Program-made: the position numbers and the translations under genes | Shown here: piece after piece, positions 16,541-25,301 of the stretch | Layout of the letters: every line of letters starts with the position of its first letter | Position numbering within the stretch: position 1 is the first letter of the stretch | Source: Clostridiales bacterium | Lineage (GTDB): Bacteria > Bacillota > Clostridia > Saccharofermentanales > Saccharofermentanaceae | Assembly (NCBI GenBank): GCA_017940895.1 | Contig: JAGAXM010000005.1 | Location: 124,001-188,000 of the forward strand | Length of the DNA stretch: 64,000 nucleotides | Reading direction: 5' to 3' | The notes under the pieces: model-generated | What the model saw: only the letters and a program-made list of their open reading frames with translations | Told to the model about the DNA's origin: nothing | Databases searched by the model: none

Positions 16541-17926
16541 ATGCCTGTTTTCAAGACGCGTCCGGCCGGACTTAAGATAATCATCGTCGGCGCCGGAAAA
16601 GTGGGAACGACACTCGTTGAGCAGTTAAGCCACGAAGGACATGACATAACGATCGTCGACAAAGTCGCATCCAAGGTCAATGACATTGCAACTACATATG
16701 ATGTAATGGGTTGTGTCGGTAACGGAGCAACGTATCTGACGTTGGTTGAAGCAGGAGTTAAGGATGCGGATCTTATCATTGCAGTAACCGAATCCGATGA
16801 GCTTAATCTTCTTTGCTGCACTATCGCCAAGCAGTTTTCCAACTGTTCCGCTATAAGCAGACTCAGAAACCCTGACTATTCCAAGGAAGCCAATTATCTT
16901 CGTGAGACTTTGGGGCTGTCCATGCTTATCAATCCCGATCATGAGGCTGCCAAGGTAATGAGCCGTGTGCTTTATATCCCGACGGCTCTCGAGGTAAGAT
17001 CGTTTGCACACGGTCAGGCATTGATAACCAAGATCAAGATCCCTGAAGGCAATATCATCGATAAGATGACGATAGCCGAATTGGGTTCCAAGATCACTAA
17101 CAATATCCTTATCTGCGGTGTTGAGCGTGACGGCAGTGTATTCATCCCCGGAGGTTCATTCGAGCTTGCTGCGGGAGACATCATCACTGTGGTTGCCACA
17201 AGTAAAGAACAGAATAATTTCCTTAAGAGCATCGGATTCGCGATGAATACCATCAAAGATGCGATGATAATCGGAGGCGGAAGATCTTCTTATTATCTGG
17301 CGGATATACTTATCAAGAAGGGCATAAGCGTCAAGATTATCGAGAAGGATCTTAGAAGATGCGAGCATCTTAACGAACTGCTTCCCAAGGCTACTATCAT
17401 CAACGGTGACGGAACCAATACGGAACTTCTTCTTGAAGAGGGAATTAAGAATGCGGATGCATTTATTCCTCTTACGGGTATAGACGAGCAGAATGTAATG
17501 CTTTCGCTTCATGCGAAGAAGATATCCGATACGAAGCGTATTACCAAGATCAACAGGACCGGCTTTATCGATATCGTTAACAGTCTTGACCTGGGAAGCG
17601 TATTCTATCCCATGTTTATAACTGCGGATATGATCCTTGCTTATGTACGTGCCAAGACGGCAGCGCCGGGAAGTAATATCGAGACTGTATATCATCTGTT
17701 CGACTCGAGGGCGGAGGCCATCACATTCAAGGTTACGGATGATTCCAAGATCACGGGTAAGCCCCTCAAGGAACTGAAGATCAAGAAGAATACACTCATT
17801 TCCTATATAGGTCACAACGGCGAGGCTATTATCCCTACCGGTAATGACGTAATCTCCAAGGGTGATACGGTCATGGTGGTTACCATGCAGACCGGCTTCG
17901 ACGATATAGGAGATATCCTGGAGTAA
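16541..17926 (+). CDS. trkA: Trk system potassium uptake regulator TrkA
   Basis: The 461-residue protein is a tandem of two RCK units, each an NAD-binding Rossmann domain and a TrkA-C domain. The first nucleotide loop is IIIVGAGKVGTTLVEQL at 14-30, and the second begins AMIIGGGRSSYYLADIL at about 240. TrkA binds NAD(H)/ATP on the cytoplasmic side of TrkH and gates potassium uptake. The ATG follows AGGGAGA by eight bases. trkH begins four bases after the stop, so the transporter is a complete two-gene operon. Confidence 0.96.
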   Translation: MPVFKTRPAGLKIIIVGAGKVGTTLVEQLSHEGHDITIVDKVASKVNDIATTYDVMGCVGNGATYLTLVEAGVKDADLIIAVTESDELNLLCCTIAKQFSNCSAISRLRNPDYSKEANYLRETLGLSMLINPDHEAAKVMSRVLYIPTALEVRSFAHGQALITKIKIPEGNIIDKMTIAELGSKITNNILICGVERDGSVFIPGGSFELAAGDIITVVATSKEQNNFLKSIGFAMNTIKDAMIIGGGRSSYYLADILIKKGISVKIIEKDLRRCEHLNELLPKATIINGDGTNTELLLEEGIKNADAFIPLTGIDEQNVMLSLHAKKISDTKRITKINRTGFIDIVNSLDLGSVFYPMFITADMILAYVRAKTAAPGSNIETVYHLFDSRAEAITFKVTDDSKITGKPLKELKIKKNTLISYIGHNGEAIIPTGNDVISKGDTVMVVTMQTGFDDIGDILE

Positions 17927-17929
17927 TTA

Positions 17930-19366
17930 ATGAATAACCGGATGATAAGATACATACTCTGTCAGGTTATGAGGATCGAAGGAGTCCTGATGCTTCTGCC
18001 GTGCCTCATATCCATCATCTACGGTGACGGCGAGGGCATGTATTACGGTATCGTCGCAGGAGTGCTTATAATCTCCGGCTTTATCGGATGTCATTTTGTT
18101 CCGAAGGATCAGTCAATAAACGTTAAGGAAGGTTATACGGTAACAGGTCTTTCCTGGATCGTAATGAGTCTGTTCGGCTGTCTTCCTTTCTGGCTGTCGG
18201 GCGAGATCCCTTCATTTACCAATGCATTTTACGAGACGGTGTCAGGCTTTACTACAACGGGAGCGAGTATCCTCTCGGATGTTGAAGGTCTTACGCATAC
18301 GGCTTTGTTCTGGAGAAGCTTTACCCACTGGATCGGAGGCATGGGAGTTCTTGTCTTCCTTCTTGCGCTGATCCCGATGAGCGGAGGCTCCAATATCAAT
18401 CTCATGAAAGCCGAATCACCGGGACCTTCGGTAGGCAAGCTGGTTCCTAAGATCCGTAAGACTGCGCTTATCCTGTACGTGATCTATATGATACTGACTT
18501 TGCTTGAGACAGTATTCCTGCTGTTCGGAGGACTCAATCTGTTTGATTCGCTGTGCCTTGCATTCGGTACTGCGGGTACGGGCGGATTTGCGATCAGGAA
18601 CGACAGCTTCATGAGCTACGGGCTTTATATAAGATGGGTAGCCGCGATCTTCATGTTCCTGTTCGGTCTGAACTTCAATGCTTACTACATGATGCTTATG
18701 CGTCAGTTCAAGAAGGCACTTCTCATGGAAGAGGTAAGGATCTACTTTTTGATCGTAACGATCTCTACTCTGATCATCTTTGCCAAGATACTTCCCATGT
18801 ACGAGACTGCGTTCACTGCCATGACGGATTCCTTTTTCCAGGTTATGACGGTAACTTCCACCACGGGCTTCGGGTCTGCGGACTTTGATCTGTGGCCTAC
18901 AACGGCTAAGGTCATACTGTGCTTCCTGATGTTCATGGGAGCCTGCGCGGGTTCTACCGGCGGCGGTGTGAAGGTATCGAGACTCATCATCCTTTGGAAA
19001 TCATTCGTCAGGGAGATTCAGGCCCTGATCCATCCGAAGATAGTCAAGAAGGTTAAGATGGACGGCAAGCCTCTCGAGCTTGATGTTGTCCGTTCTACTA
19101 CCGTTTTCCTGGCGACATATATGATCATCTTCCTGGCGTCTCTGCTGGTGGTGTCTTTGGATAATTACGATCTGACTACGAGCTTTACTGCGGTACTTGC
19201 AAATCTCAATAACATCGGACCGGGTCTGTCACTTGTCGGTCCTACATGTAATTACGGTTTCTTAAGCGGTCTTTCCAAGTGGGTGCTTACATTCGACATG
19301 CTTGCGGGAAGACTCGAGCTGTATCCTATCCTGGTGCTCCTCGCCCCGAGTCTTTACAAGAAGTGA
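17930..19366 (+). CDS. trkH: Trk system potassium uptake channel TrkH
   Basis: This 478-residue membrane protein has the four-fold M1-P-M2 pattern of the Trk/Ktr superfamily. The filter loops are visible at TVSGFTTTGASIL, AFGTAGTGGFAIRND, TVTSTTGFGSADFD and LANLNNIGPGLSLVG, each with the key filter glycine. HWIGGMGVLVFLLALIPMSG and GACAGSTGGGVKVSRL are also typical. It conducts K+ under TrkA control. The gene ends directly against the convergent HAD gene at 19367 with no spacer, and no terminator is visible. Confidence 0.96.
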   Translation: MNNRMIRYILCQVMRIEGVLMLLPCLISIIYGDGEGMYYGIVAGVLIISGFIGCHFVPKDQSINVKEGYTVTGLSWIVMSLFGCLPFWLSGEIPSFTNAFYETVSGFTTTGASILSDVEGLTHTALFWRSFTHWIGGMGVLVFLLALIPMSGGSNINLMKAESPGPSVGKLVPKIRKTALILYVIYMILTLLETVFLLFGGLNLFDSLCLAFGTAGTGGFAIRNDSFMSYGLYIRWVAAIFMFLFGLNFNAYYMMLMRQFKKALLMEEVRIYFLIVTISTLIIFAKILPMYETAFTAMTDSFFQVMTVTSTTGFGSADFDLWPTTAKVILCFLMFMGACAGSTGGGVKVSRLIILWKSFVREIQALIHPKIVKKVKMDGKPLELDVVRSTTVFLATYMIIFLASLLVVSLDNYDLTTSFTAVLANLNNIGPGLSLVGPTCNYGFLSGLSKWVLTFDMLAGRLELYPILVLLAPSLYKK

Positions 19367-20074
19367 TCAGCCTCTGATTATATTCAGGATCTCCCCGTAA
19401 GATGCGGTTTTATAGTCTATCCTTAAGTTTTCTGCGCCTTCCGGGAACCTGCCGTCCTTCGCGAAAAGGCAACACGGCAGCCCTGCATTGTTCGCGCCCT
19501 TTATGTCTGAGGTGAGACTGTCTCCTACGACAAGGTAGTGCTCCTTATCAGTGTCCTTTACGGTGTTCAATACACATTCGAAAAATCTGACATCTGGCTT
19601 ATCGTATCCTATATCATGGCTTACGAAGATGTAGTCCGCGTATTGGCCGATGCCCGAAGCCCTGATCCTGCCGTTCGCGGACTGGGAAGTTCCGTTGGTG
19701 ATAAGACTTATCGTGATCCCGGGTATTGATCTTAATTTCTTCATGAATTCTTCTGCTCCCGGAAGGTATATTCCGAGTTTGGACAGTTCTTCCATATACA
19801 TACTGTTGATCTCAAGATAAGGGGTATCCGAAGTGATGCCCGCAGCAGCGAAAGTATTTGCCCAGCGCCGCCAGAACATTTCTTCACGCTGCATGGTCTT
19901 CTGTTCGATCTGCTTCCAGCATTTTGTATTCTCGACCGTATAGACGGCACGAAGAGAGTCGGCGTCTTCTATGCCGAGCTTTTCCATGGTTTTATTGAAA
20001 GCGGTCTTCTCGCTTAAAGGGAAGTCGAAGACGGTATCGTCCAGATCCAAAAGTATGTGAATATAGGAGTTCAT
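19367..20074 (-). CDS. HAD-superfamily hydrolase, YjjG-type nucleotidase
   Basis: At 235 residues it has all HAD motifs: LLDLDDTVFDF (motif I, nucleophile Asp at 10) , SLITNGTS near 121 (motif II), and GYDKPDVRFF plus VVGDSLTSDIKGANNAG (motifs III and IV). The helical cap between motifs I and II and the overall match fit the YjjG group, which dephosphorylates pyrimidine nucleoside monophosphates, including damaged ones, to clean the nucleotide pool. Substrate cannot be proven from sequence. There is no ribosome binding site; TGATATAAT ends six bases before the ATG, as in a leaderless message. Confidence 0.85.
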   Translation of the reverse strand: MNSYIHILLDLDDTVFDFPLSEKTAFNKTMEKLGIEDADSLRAVYTVENTKCWKQIEQKTMQREEMFWRRWANTFAAAGITSDTPYLEINSMYMEELSKLGIYLPGAEEFMKKLRSIPGITISLITNGTSQSANGRIRASGIGQYADYIFVSHDIGYDKPDVRFFECVLNTVKDTDKEHYLVVGDSLTSDIKGANNAGLPCCLFAKDGRFPEGAENLRIDYKTASYGEILNIIRG

Positions 20075-20080
20075 GCAGTG

Positions 20081-20089
20081 ATTATATCA
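20081..20089 (-). promoter_or_regulatory. Extended -10 promoter (TGATATAAT) directly before the HAD gene
   Basis: On the minus strand TG-A-TATAAT forms an extended -10 box that ends six bases before the start codon at 20074. Transcription should begin at or near the ATG, leaving no leader for a ribosome binding site. Confidence 0.55.
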
Positions 20090-20125
20090 CACATAGATGA
20101 CGGTCTATATGAATATATTTTCGCT

Positions 20126-20154
20126 TTGACAGGCGGAAGTCAGGCATTTATTAT
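20126..20154 (+). promoter_or_regulatory. Sigma-A promoter of the Na/Pi transporter gene
   Basis: TTGACA (20126-20131), a 17-bp spacer and TATTAT (20149-20154) form a near-consensus promoter. The start point would be near 20161, giving a short leader with GAGG before the coding region. Confidence 0.8.
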
Positions 20155-20174
20155 TAGGGAGATTACGAGGTGTT

Positions 20175-21875
20175 TTGAAAGAAATGGAACTTTTTACGAG
20201 CGTACTGGCACTTCTTTCCGGACTTGCCATCTTCATGTACTCGATGAAGATGACCAGCGGCGGTCTCGAAGCGGTAGCGGGAAATAAACTTAAGAACGTA
20301 TTACAGAAGCTGACCGATAACAGGATCAAGGGTGTCGGAGTAGGCGCGGGTGTTACTGCTCTCATTCAGTCGTCCACCGCGGTTACGGTCATGGTCATCG
20401 GATTCGTCAACGCGGGGCTTCTTGATCTTCATCAGGCTCTGTGGGTAATCATGGGTGCCAATATCGGTACCAATATCACGTCTCAGCTCATTGCTTTCGA
20501 TATCGGAGAGTTCGCTCCTATCCTTGCCGTTATCGGCGTATTCATCGTAATCTTTGCCAAGAACAAGAAGTTTAAGAGTATGGGTGAGATCCTGACCGGA
20601 TTGGGATTCATCTTCATCTCCATGAATATCATGAAGGACGCGATGGCTCCTTATGCCGATGATCCCAGACTTACCGGTCTTCTTCAGCAGATGGATAATC
20701 CGCTTCTGGGTATCCTCGTAGGTATTATTTTCGTAAACATCATCTCCAGCTCGGCTGCAGCAGTCGGTGTATTGCAGGCTCTTGCCATGGCGGCAGCAGG
20801 TACGGGCGCGATCGATCTGGAACATGCCATGTATATCATCATGGGATTTAATATCGGAACATGTGTTACGGCTCTTTTGTCTTCTATAGGTACTACCAAG
20901 ATGGCATCGAGAGCCGCTTTGATGCATCTGTTCTTTAACGTTATCGGCACGGTGATCTTTACGATCGCGGCGCTTGTTCTGCCGGTGGCGCATTGGATCG
21001 AGCTTCTGTCGCCCACTGATGTGGCAAGACAGCTCGCGAACTTCCATCTCGCTTTTAACCTTATCGGAACTGTTATCCTGCTTCCTGCGGGCGACCTTAT
21101 AGTTAAGCTTGTAAACCTTTGTATTCCGGGTGATGAGGCTGAGAAGGAGGGTCAGCAGTATCTTGAGTATCTGACGCCCGCCATGCTTCGTCCGGACTTC
21201 CAGATCGCAGGCTCTTCCGTGTATATAACGGCCGTTACCAATGAGGTAAAGCGTATGCTCGATAAGGCTGTAGAGAATGTATCCAGAAGCCTCCGTGCGG
21301 TCCTGGACAATAACGAGAAAGTTCAGCAGGAGATCGATGAGCAGGAGGAGTATGTTGATTATCTTAATAAAGAGATCTCATACTATATCTCACACTGTCT
21401 TACGCAGGAATTGACCGAAGAGGACGCTCTTACGTATTCCGCTCTGTTTAAGATCACGGGTAATATCGAGAGAATGGGTGATCATGCGACCAATATCGCA
21501 GGTTATGCCAACAGGCTTCAGGAGAAGGGGTTGGAGTTATCTGAATACGCCAGATCCGAAGTCGAATCCATGATCGATATCATCGAGAAGACTGCGAAGA
21601 TACTGTCTCATAATGACGGTGATGACATACACGTAAGAGTAGCGAAGGCAGAGCAGAAGATCGACGACATGACTGATCAGTACAGACTTAATCAGCTCGA
21701 CCGTATGAAGACCGGTGTGTGCAACGGCGAAGTATGCGTTATCTATTCCGAGATGCTTACCGACTTCGAAAGACTCGGAGACCATATGCTTAATATCGCA
21801 GAGGCTCAGGAGCGTGTTCCCGAGACGGTAACCGTCCCTGCAAGAAAGATAAGAAATGAGAAGAAAAAGGCTTAA
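20175..21875 (+). CDS. Na/Pi cotransporter family protein with PhoU-like domain
   Basis: The 566-residue protein has two inverted Na/Pi repeats in the first ~310 residues: GVTALIQSSTAVTVMVIGF near 58-76 with the QSSTA sodium/phosphate motif, and the related IISSSAAAVGVLQALAMAAA near 190. A C-terminal cytoplasmic helical domain (about 350-545; SLRAVLDNNEKVQQEIDEQE, then ERMGDHATNIAGYANRL and ERLGDHMLNIAEA) is PhoU-like. It moves phosphate with sodium; direction in bacteria is often export or balance. A TTG at 20175 and an ATG at 20184 are both possible starts; the ATG is a reasonable alternative with the GAGG at 20167. The gene overlaps trmL by 20 bp. Confidence 0.92.
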   Translation: MKEMELFTSVLALLSGLAIFMYSMKMTSGGLEAVAGNKLKNVLQKLTDNRIKGVGVGAGVTALIQSSTAVTVMVIGFVNAGLLDLHQALWVIMGANIGTNITSQLIAFDIGEFAPILAVIGVFIVIFAKNKKFKSMGEILTGLGFIFISMNIMKDAMAPYADDPRLTGLLQQMDNPLLGILVGIIFVNIISSSAAAVGVLQALAMAAAGTGAIDLEHAMYIIMGFNIGTCVTALLSSIGTTKMASRAALMHLFFNVIGTVIFTIAALVLPVAHWIELLSPTDVARQLANFHLAFNLIGTVILLPAGDLIVKLVNLCIPGDEAEKEGQQYLEYLTPAMLRPDFQIAGSSVYITAVTNEVKRMLDKAVENVSRSLRAVLDNNEKVQQEIDEQEEYVDYLNKEISYYISHCLTQELTEEDALTYSALFKITGNIERMGDHATNIAGYANRLQEKGLELSEYARSEVESMIDIIEKTAKILSHNDGDDIHVRVAKAEQKIDDMTDQYRLNQLDRMKTGVCNGEVCVIYSEMLTDFERLGDHMLNIAEAQERVPETVTVPARKIRNEKKKA

Positions 21876-22401
21876 TGTAGTTCTGTTCGAACCCGAGATC
21901 CCTCAGAATGCGGGCAATATCATGAGGACCTGCGTTGCGGCGGGATTCGGACTCCATCTTATAAAACCTTTGGGATTCGACATCGATAACCCGAAGTTCA
22001 GACGTTCGACGACTAATCACATTACATGGGCTGAATATGAGCAGTATGAGAATTATGAGGACTTTAAGTCCCGTAATGACGGTGAATACTACTTTATGAC
22101 AAGATACGGCAAGGTTCCGCCTTCGGATATAGATTTCAGATCGGTAGATTCCGATCGGAATATCTATCTGATATTCGGCAAGGAAAGTACGGGTATCCCC
22201 AAGGATATACTCAAGGATAATATCGACAGATGCTTCAGGATCCCGATGACAGGCGAATGCAGAAGCCTTAACTTAAGCAATGCGGCGGCTATTGCCATAT
22301 ACGAATGCTTAAGGCAACTGGGGTATCCTGACCTGTCTTTTACTGAGGTTCAGAACGGGGAAGATTATCTTGAATCATATGATGCCACCCTCGGGAAATA
22401 A
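21856..22401 (+). CDS. trmL: tRNA (cytidine(34)-2'-O)-methyltransferase
   Basis: The 181-residue protein is a minimal SPOUT methyltransferase, the TrmL length. Family signatures are LFEPEIPQNAGNIMRTCVAA at 10-29, FGKESTGIP (motif 2) near 113, and IPMTGECRSLNLSNAAAIA (motif 3) near 133-151, which together form the trefoil knot that binds S-adenosylmethionine. It methylates the wobble nucleotide of tRNA-Leu isoacceptors. Its start lies inside the end of the Na/Pi gene, so translation is probably coupled; no separate ribosome binding site is strong. Confidence 0.95.
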   Translation: MRRKRLNVVLFEPEIPQNAGNIMRTCVAAGFGLHLIKPLGFDIDNPKFRRSTTNHITWAEYEQYENYEDFKSRNDGEYYFMTRYGKVPPSDIDFRSVDSDRNIYLIFGKESTGIPKDILKDNIDRCFRIPMTGECRSLNLSNAAAIAIYECLRQLGYPDLSFTEVQNGEDYLESYDATLGK

Positions 22402-22410
22402 TGATAGAAT
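22402..22410 (+). promoter_or_regulatory. Extended -10 box (TGATAGAAT) before the saccharopine-dehydrogenase-like gene
   Basis: TG-A-TAGAAT lies at the end of trmL, 30 bp before the next ATG. A -35 box is not evident, which extended -10 promoters can do without. Confidence 0.4.
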
Positions 22411-22439
22411 GTCTTGTACAAATATCATGAAGGCATAGT

Positions 22440-23576
22440 ATGAAGAAAGTATTGATAATAGGCTGTAATGCCATAACCGAGTTTATAGTTCCCAGATTAA
22501 CGGAACTTGTAACAATAAGCGAGATTATTATAGCGGCCAAGGACAAGGCCGAGTGCGATGCATTAAGGAATAAATACCAGGGTAAAGGCGCGAGGATCAC
22601 GACGGCGAGAGTCGATCTTGATAACGTACAGGGCGTTAAGATGATGCTGTCCATCACCAACCCTGATCTTATCGTAAGTCTGGTATCACCCGAGTTAAGT
22701 ACAATAGTCATGAGACTTGCGATAGGCGCGGACGCAGATTATATAGACGGTGCTCTATATGATTGGCAGAACGGAAATCTTCTGTCCAAGCAGTTTGAGC
22801 TTTTCGCTGAGTTCAGAAGCGCAGGGAAGATGGCTGTCGCAGGCTGTGCGGCGCGTCCCGCACTGCTGACATCCCTTGTTAAGCTCGCTATGAGAGAAGA
22901 CTTCGATGTAGTTGACAAAGCCTCGTTTTATGAGATCAACCTTACTGTCGATGAGCCTGTAGATGCAGTTGCGGTCGAAGACGGCAAGATAGTAAAGAAC
23001 GGACCGAAGTCCGAGATCGTTAAGCTCGATAAGTCATTCGGACAGTTCGAGGGCAACAGTCTGTATCTTACTGACAGCGAAGTAACACAGGATTTCATTA
23101 CCGAGATCCCGGGTGTTCCTAATGTCAGATACTATGTTTCATATGAGGAAGAGGAAGTTCCGGATTATACTCCCGAACTGACAAAGCTCGGTATGCTTTC
23201 GGACGAGCCGATCGAAGTGGCCGAGGGCGTTAAGATCAGCCCTAAGCAGTTCTGGCAGCTGATGCTTGACTCGAAGAAGACGGAGAAGGTGTTGGGCGGT
23301 GCATGCGGTGCCGGCGTAGTGATAGAAGGCTCTTACCGCGGCGCTCCGAAGAAGGAATTCATCTATTTTACCGGTGATAACGATAAGTGCATGGAAGAAT
23401 ACGGCATGACTTCCGTTCAGCTGTTCGATGCTTATGCGTTGTTAAGCGGCATCAACCTTATCTGTTCAGGACGCTGGCTGAAGAGCGGAGTATTCTCTCC
23501 GGTCACATTTGAGCCGGATCTTTTTATAAACGGAATCAAGAGTAACGGACTTACCATCAATACCAAGGATATGTGA
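22440..23576 (+). CDS. Saccharopine dehydrogenase family protein (possible carboxynorspermidine synthase)
   Basis: The 378-residue protein opens with a Rossmann loop of relaxed type, KKVLIIGCNAITEFIVPRL, and has the family features NPDLIVSLVSPELS near 78, ADYIDGALYDWQN near 99 and VAGCAARPALLTSLVKLA near 130. Its length and mix of features match the saccharopine-dehydrogenase-like enzymes that in gut bacteria usually join aspartate semialdehyde to a diamine (carboxynorspermidine synthase) for polyamine synthesis. The usual partner decarboxylase is not next door; a fold-type III PLP decarboxylase lies far away at 51784. Function assignment is therefore tentative. Confidence 0.7.
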   Translation: MKKVLIIGCNAITEFIVPRLTELVTISEIIIAAKDKAECDALRNKYQGKGARITTARVDLDNVQGVKMMLSITNPDLIVSLVSPELSTIVMRLAIGADADYIDGALYDWQNGNLLSKQFELFAEFRSAGKMAVAGCAARPALLTSLVKLAMREDFDVVDKASFYEINLTVDEPVDAVAVEDGKIVKNGPKSEIVKLDKSFGQFEGNSLYLTDSEVTQDFITEIPGVPNVRYYVSYEEEEVPDYTPELTKLGMLSDEPIEVAEGVKISPKQFWQLMLDSKKTEKVLGGACGAGVVIEGSYRGAPKKEFIYFTGDNDKCMEEYGMTSVQLFDAYALLSGINLICSGRWLKSGVFSPVTFEPDLFINGIKSNGLTINTKDM

Positions 23577-23584
23577 GGCTTCTC

Positions 23585-24289
23585 ATGAACGTTAAAGCAC
23601 CGAGAGTCCTGATAGTAGAAGACGACGAGAATATCAATAATCTCCTCCGTGAGGCGCTTACCAAGCACGGCCTTAACTGTACTCAGGCATTCTCGGGTAC
23701 GGAAGGACTCATGGTCTTTAAGAACGATAAGTTCGATCTTGTTCTTCTTGACCTTATGATGCCCGGAATGGACGGTCAGACTCTGACACAGAGGATAAGG
23801 GAAGTGTCCAAGGTGCCGATCATCATCGTATCCGCCAAGAGTAATGTTGATTCCAAGGTAGATCTTCTGACCACGGGTGCGGATGATTTTATCGGTAAGC
23901 CGTTCGAACTTAAGGAGTTGATCGCCAGAGTAGACGTACAGCTCCGTCATAAAGAAGACGAAGAGAATCAGGATGATATCGAACACGCCAAGGTCATGAG
24001 CTTTAAGGATCTCACCTTAGACGGCGAGAAGTATCAGGTTACGGTCAAAGGGGAAGATATAGGACTTACAAGGCAGGAATTCAGGATTCTTGAACTTTTC
24101 CTTAAGTATCCGGGCAAGGTGTTCTCCAAGCGTGAAATATATGAGTATGCATGGAATGACGTATATATCGGCGAAGATAAGACCATCAATGTACATATAA
24201 GTAATATCAGGACTAAGATCAAGAAGATATCGGAAGACGAATATATAGATACTATCTGGGGCGTGGGTTTCAGGCTGGCCAAATCTTAA
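23585..24289 (+). CDS. OmpR-family response regulator of the peptide-resistance module
   Basis: A GTG at 23573 could start the frame, but GAGG six bases before the ATG at 23585 favours MNVKAPRVLIVEDDENINNL (234 residues). The receiver domain has the acidic pair EDD at 11-13, phospho-Asp in LVLLDLMMPGMDG and the switch lysine in FIGKPFEL. The winged-helix domain follows (LTRQEFRILELFLKYPGK, then NVHISNIRTKI and TIWGVGFRL). It sits 80 bp before the ABC exporter genes whose last gene is a histidine kinase, so it should be that kinase's partner and activate the exporter. Confidence 0.92.
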   Translation: MNVKAPRVLIVEDDENINNLLREALTKHGLNCTQAFSGTEGLMVFKNDKFDLVLLDLMMPGMDGQTLTQRIREVSKVPIIIVSAKSNVDSKVDLLTTGADDFIGKPFELKELIARVDVQLRHKEDEENQDDIEHAKVMSFKDLTLDGEKYQVTVKGEDIGLTRQEFRILELFLKYPGKVFSKREIYEYAWNDVYIGEDKTINVHISNIRTKIKKISEDEYIDTIWGVGFRLAKS

Positions 24290-24368
24290 ACTTCTCTTAA
24301 TCTTATACCGCCCAATTATAGCCTTGCCCGTGGGATAATGTGTTTATCAACCTTAATGGGGAGCTTTT

Positions 24369-25289
24369 ATGGAAGATTATCTGCTTGTTACCAAAGATCT
24401 TACCAAGATATATAAAGAAACAACCGCGGCTGACCGCGTAAATATTCATATCAAGAAGGGATCCATATACGGACTTATCGGCAAGAACGGAGCCGGAAAG
24501 ACGACGATCATGAAGATGATCGCAGGACTTGCGAAGCCTACATCGGGATCGTTCGAGTATACGGGATTTAACTGCACAGAGAATGAAGCCTTCTCCAGAA
24601 TAGGCGCTCTTATCGAAGCTCCTGCCATAGATCCGAATCTTACGGGATTCGATAATATCAGGATCAAGTGTCTGGCATTCGGTATTGGTGATAAGAAATA
24701 CATCAACGATCTTCTCGAGTTGGTCGGACTGTCGGCTTCATGGAAGAAGAAGGCCGGCAAGTACTCGCTCGGTCAGAAGCAAAGACTCGGAATCGCTTTG
24801 GCTTTGGTCGGAGATCCCGACTTCCTTATTCTTGATGAGCCGATCAACGGACTCGACCCTCAGGGAATCGCCGAAGTCCGTGAGATGTTCAATAAACTTA
24901 ATCAGGAACGTAAGATTACAATCCTCATATCGAGCCACATTCTCGAGGAGTTAAGCAAGATTGCTACAGATTATGCCATCATCGACGGCGGAAGGATCGT
25001 AGAGGAGTCTACAAATAAAGAACTTAAAGAGAAGTGCCGTGACAAGATCGCCATTAAGACGGGTGATGTTGCCAAGGCAATCCCGGTAATTGACGGGCTC
25101 GGATTCAAGGATTACAGCGTTGTCAACGACAAGACCATTCATGTCTTTGACAGGCTGTCGGAAATAACAGTCCTCAACATGGAACTCGCTAAGGCACAGA
25201 TTCCGGTGGAATCTATCGGGATCGAGTCCTCTGACCTCGAGGAGTACTTCCTCAAGGTCACGGGGACGATCCCGGGCGAGAGAAGGTAA
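24369..25289 (+). CDS. ABC transporter ATPase, lantibiotic/peptide-antibiotic resistance type
   Basis: The 306-residue ATPase carries Walker A (GKNGAGKTT) near 38, Q-loop region, ABC signature YSLGQKQRLG near 134-143, Walker B (FLILDEP) near 155 and a switch histidine (ISSHILEEL). The C-terminal ~90 residues are the extension typical of BcrA/LanF-type exporters. These export or detach peptide antibiotics such as lantibiotics and bacitracin from the membrane. GGGGAG precedes the ATG. The 80-bp gap before it has an extended -10-like TGGGATAAT at 24331-24339 and a TCTTAAT/TCTTATA direct repeat near 24294-24306 that could be the response-regulator site. Confidence 0.9.
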   Translation: MEDYLLVTKDLTKIYKETTAADRVNIHIKKGSIYGLIGKNGAGKTTIMKMIAGLAKPTSGSFEYTGFNCTENEAFSRIGALIEAPAIDPNLTGFDNIRIKCLAFGIGDKKYINDLLELVGLSASWKKKAGKYSLGQKQRLGIALALVGDPDFLILDEPINGLDPQGIAEVREMFNKLNQERKITILISSHILEELSKIATDYAIIDGGRIVEESTNKELKEKCRDKIAIKTGDVAKAIPVIDGLGFKDYSVVNDKTIHVFDRLSEITVLNMELAKAQIPVESIGIESSDLEEYFLKVTGTIPGERR

Positions 25290-25301
25290 GGGGGTACGGT
25301 T

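Noticed and set aside
22440..23576. Firm assignment as lysine-pathway saccharopine dehydrogenase
   Set aside because: Only the broad family is certain; LysA in the window shows that the diaminopimelate lysine route is used, so a polyamine role is more likely but unproven.
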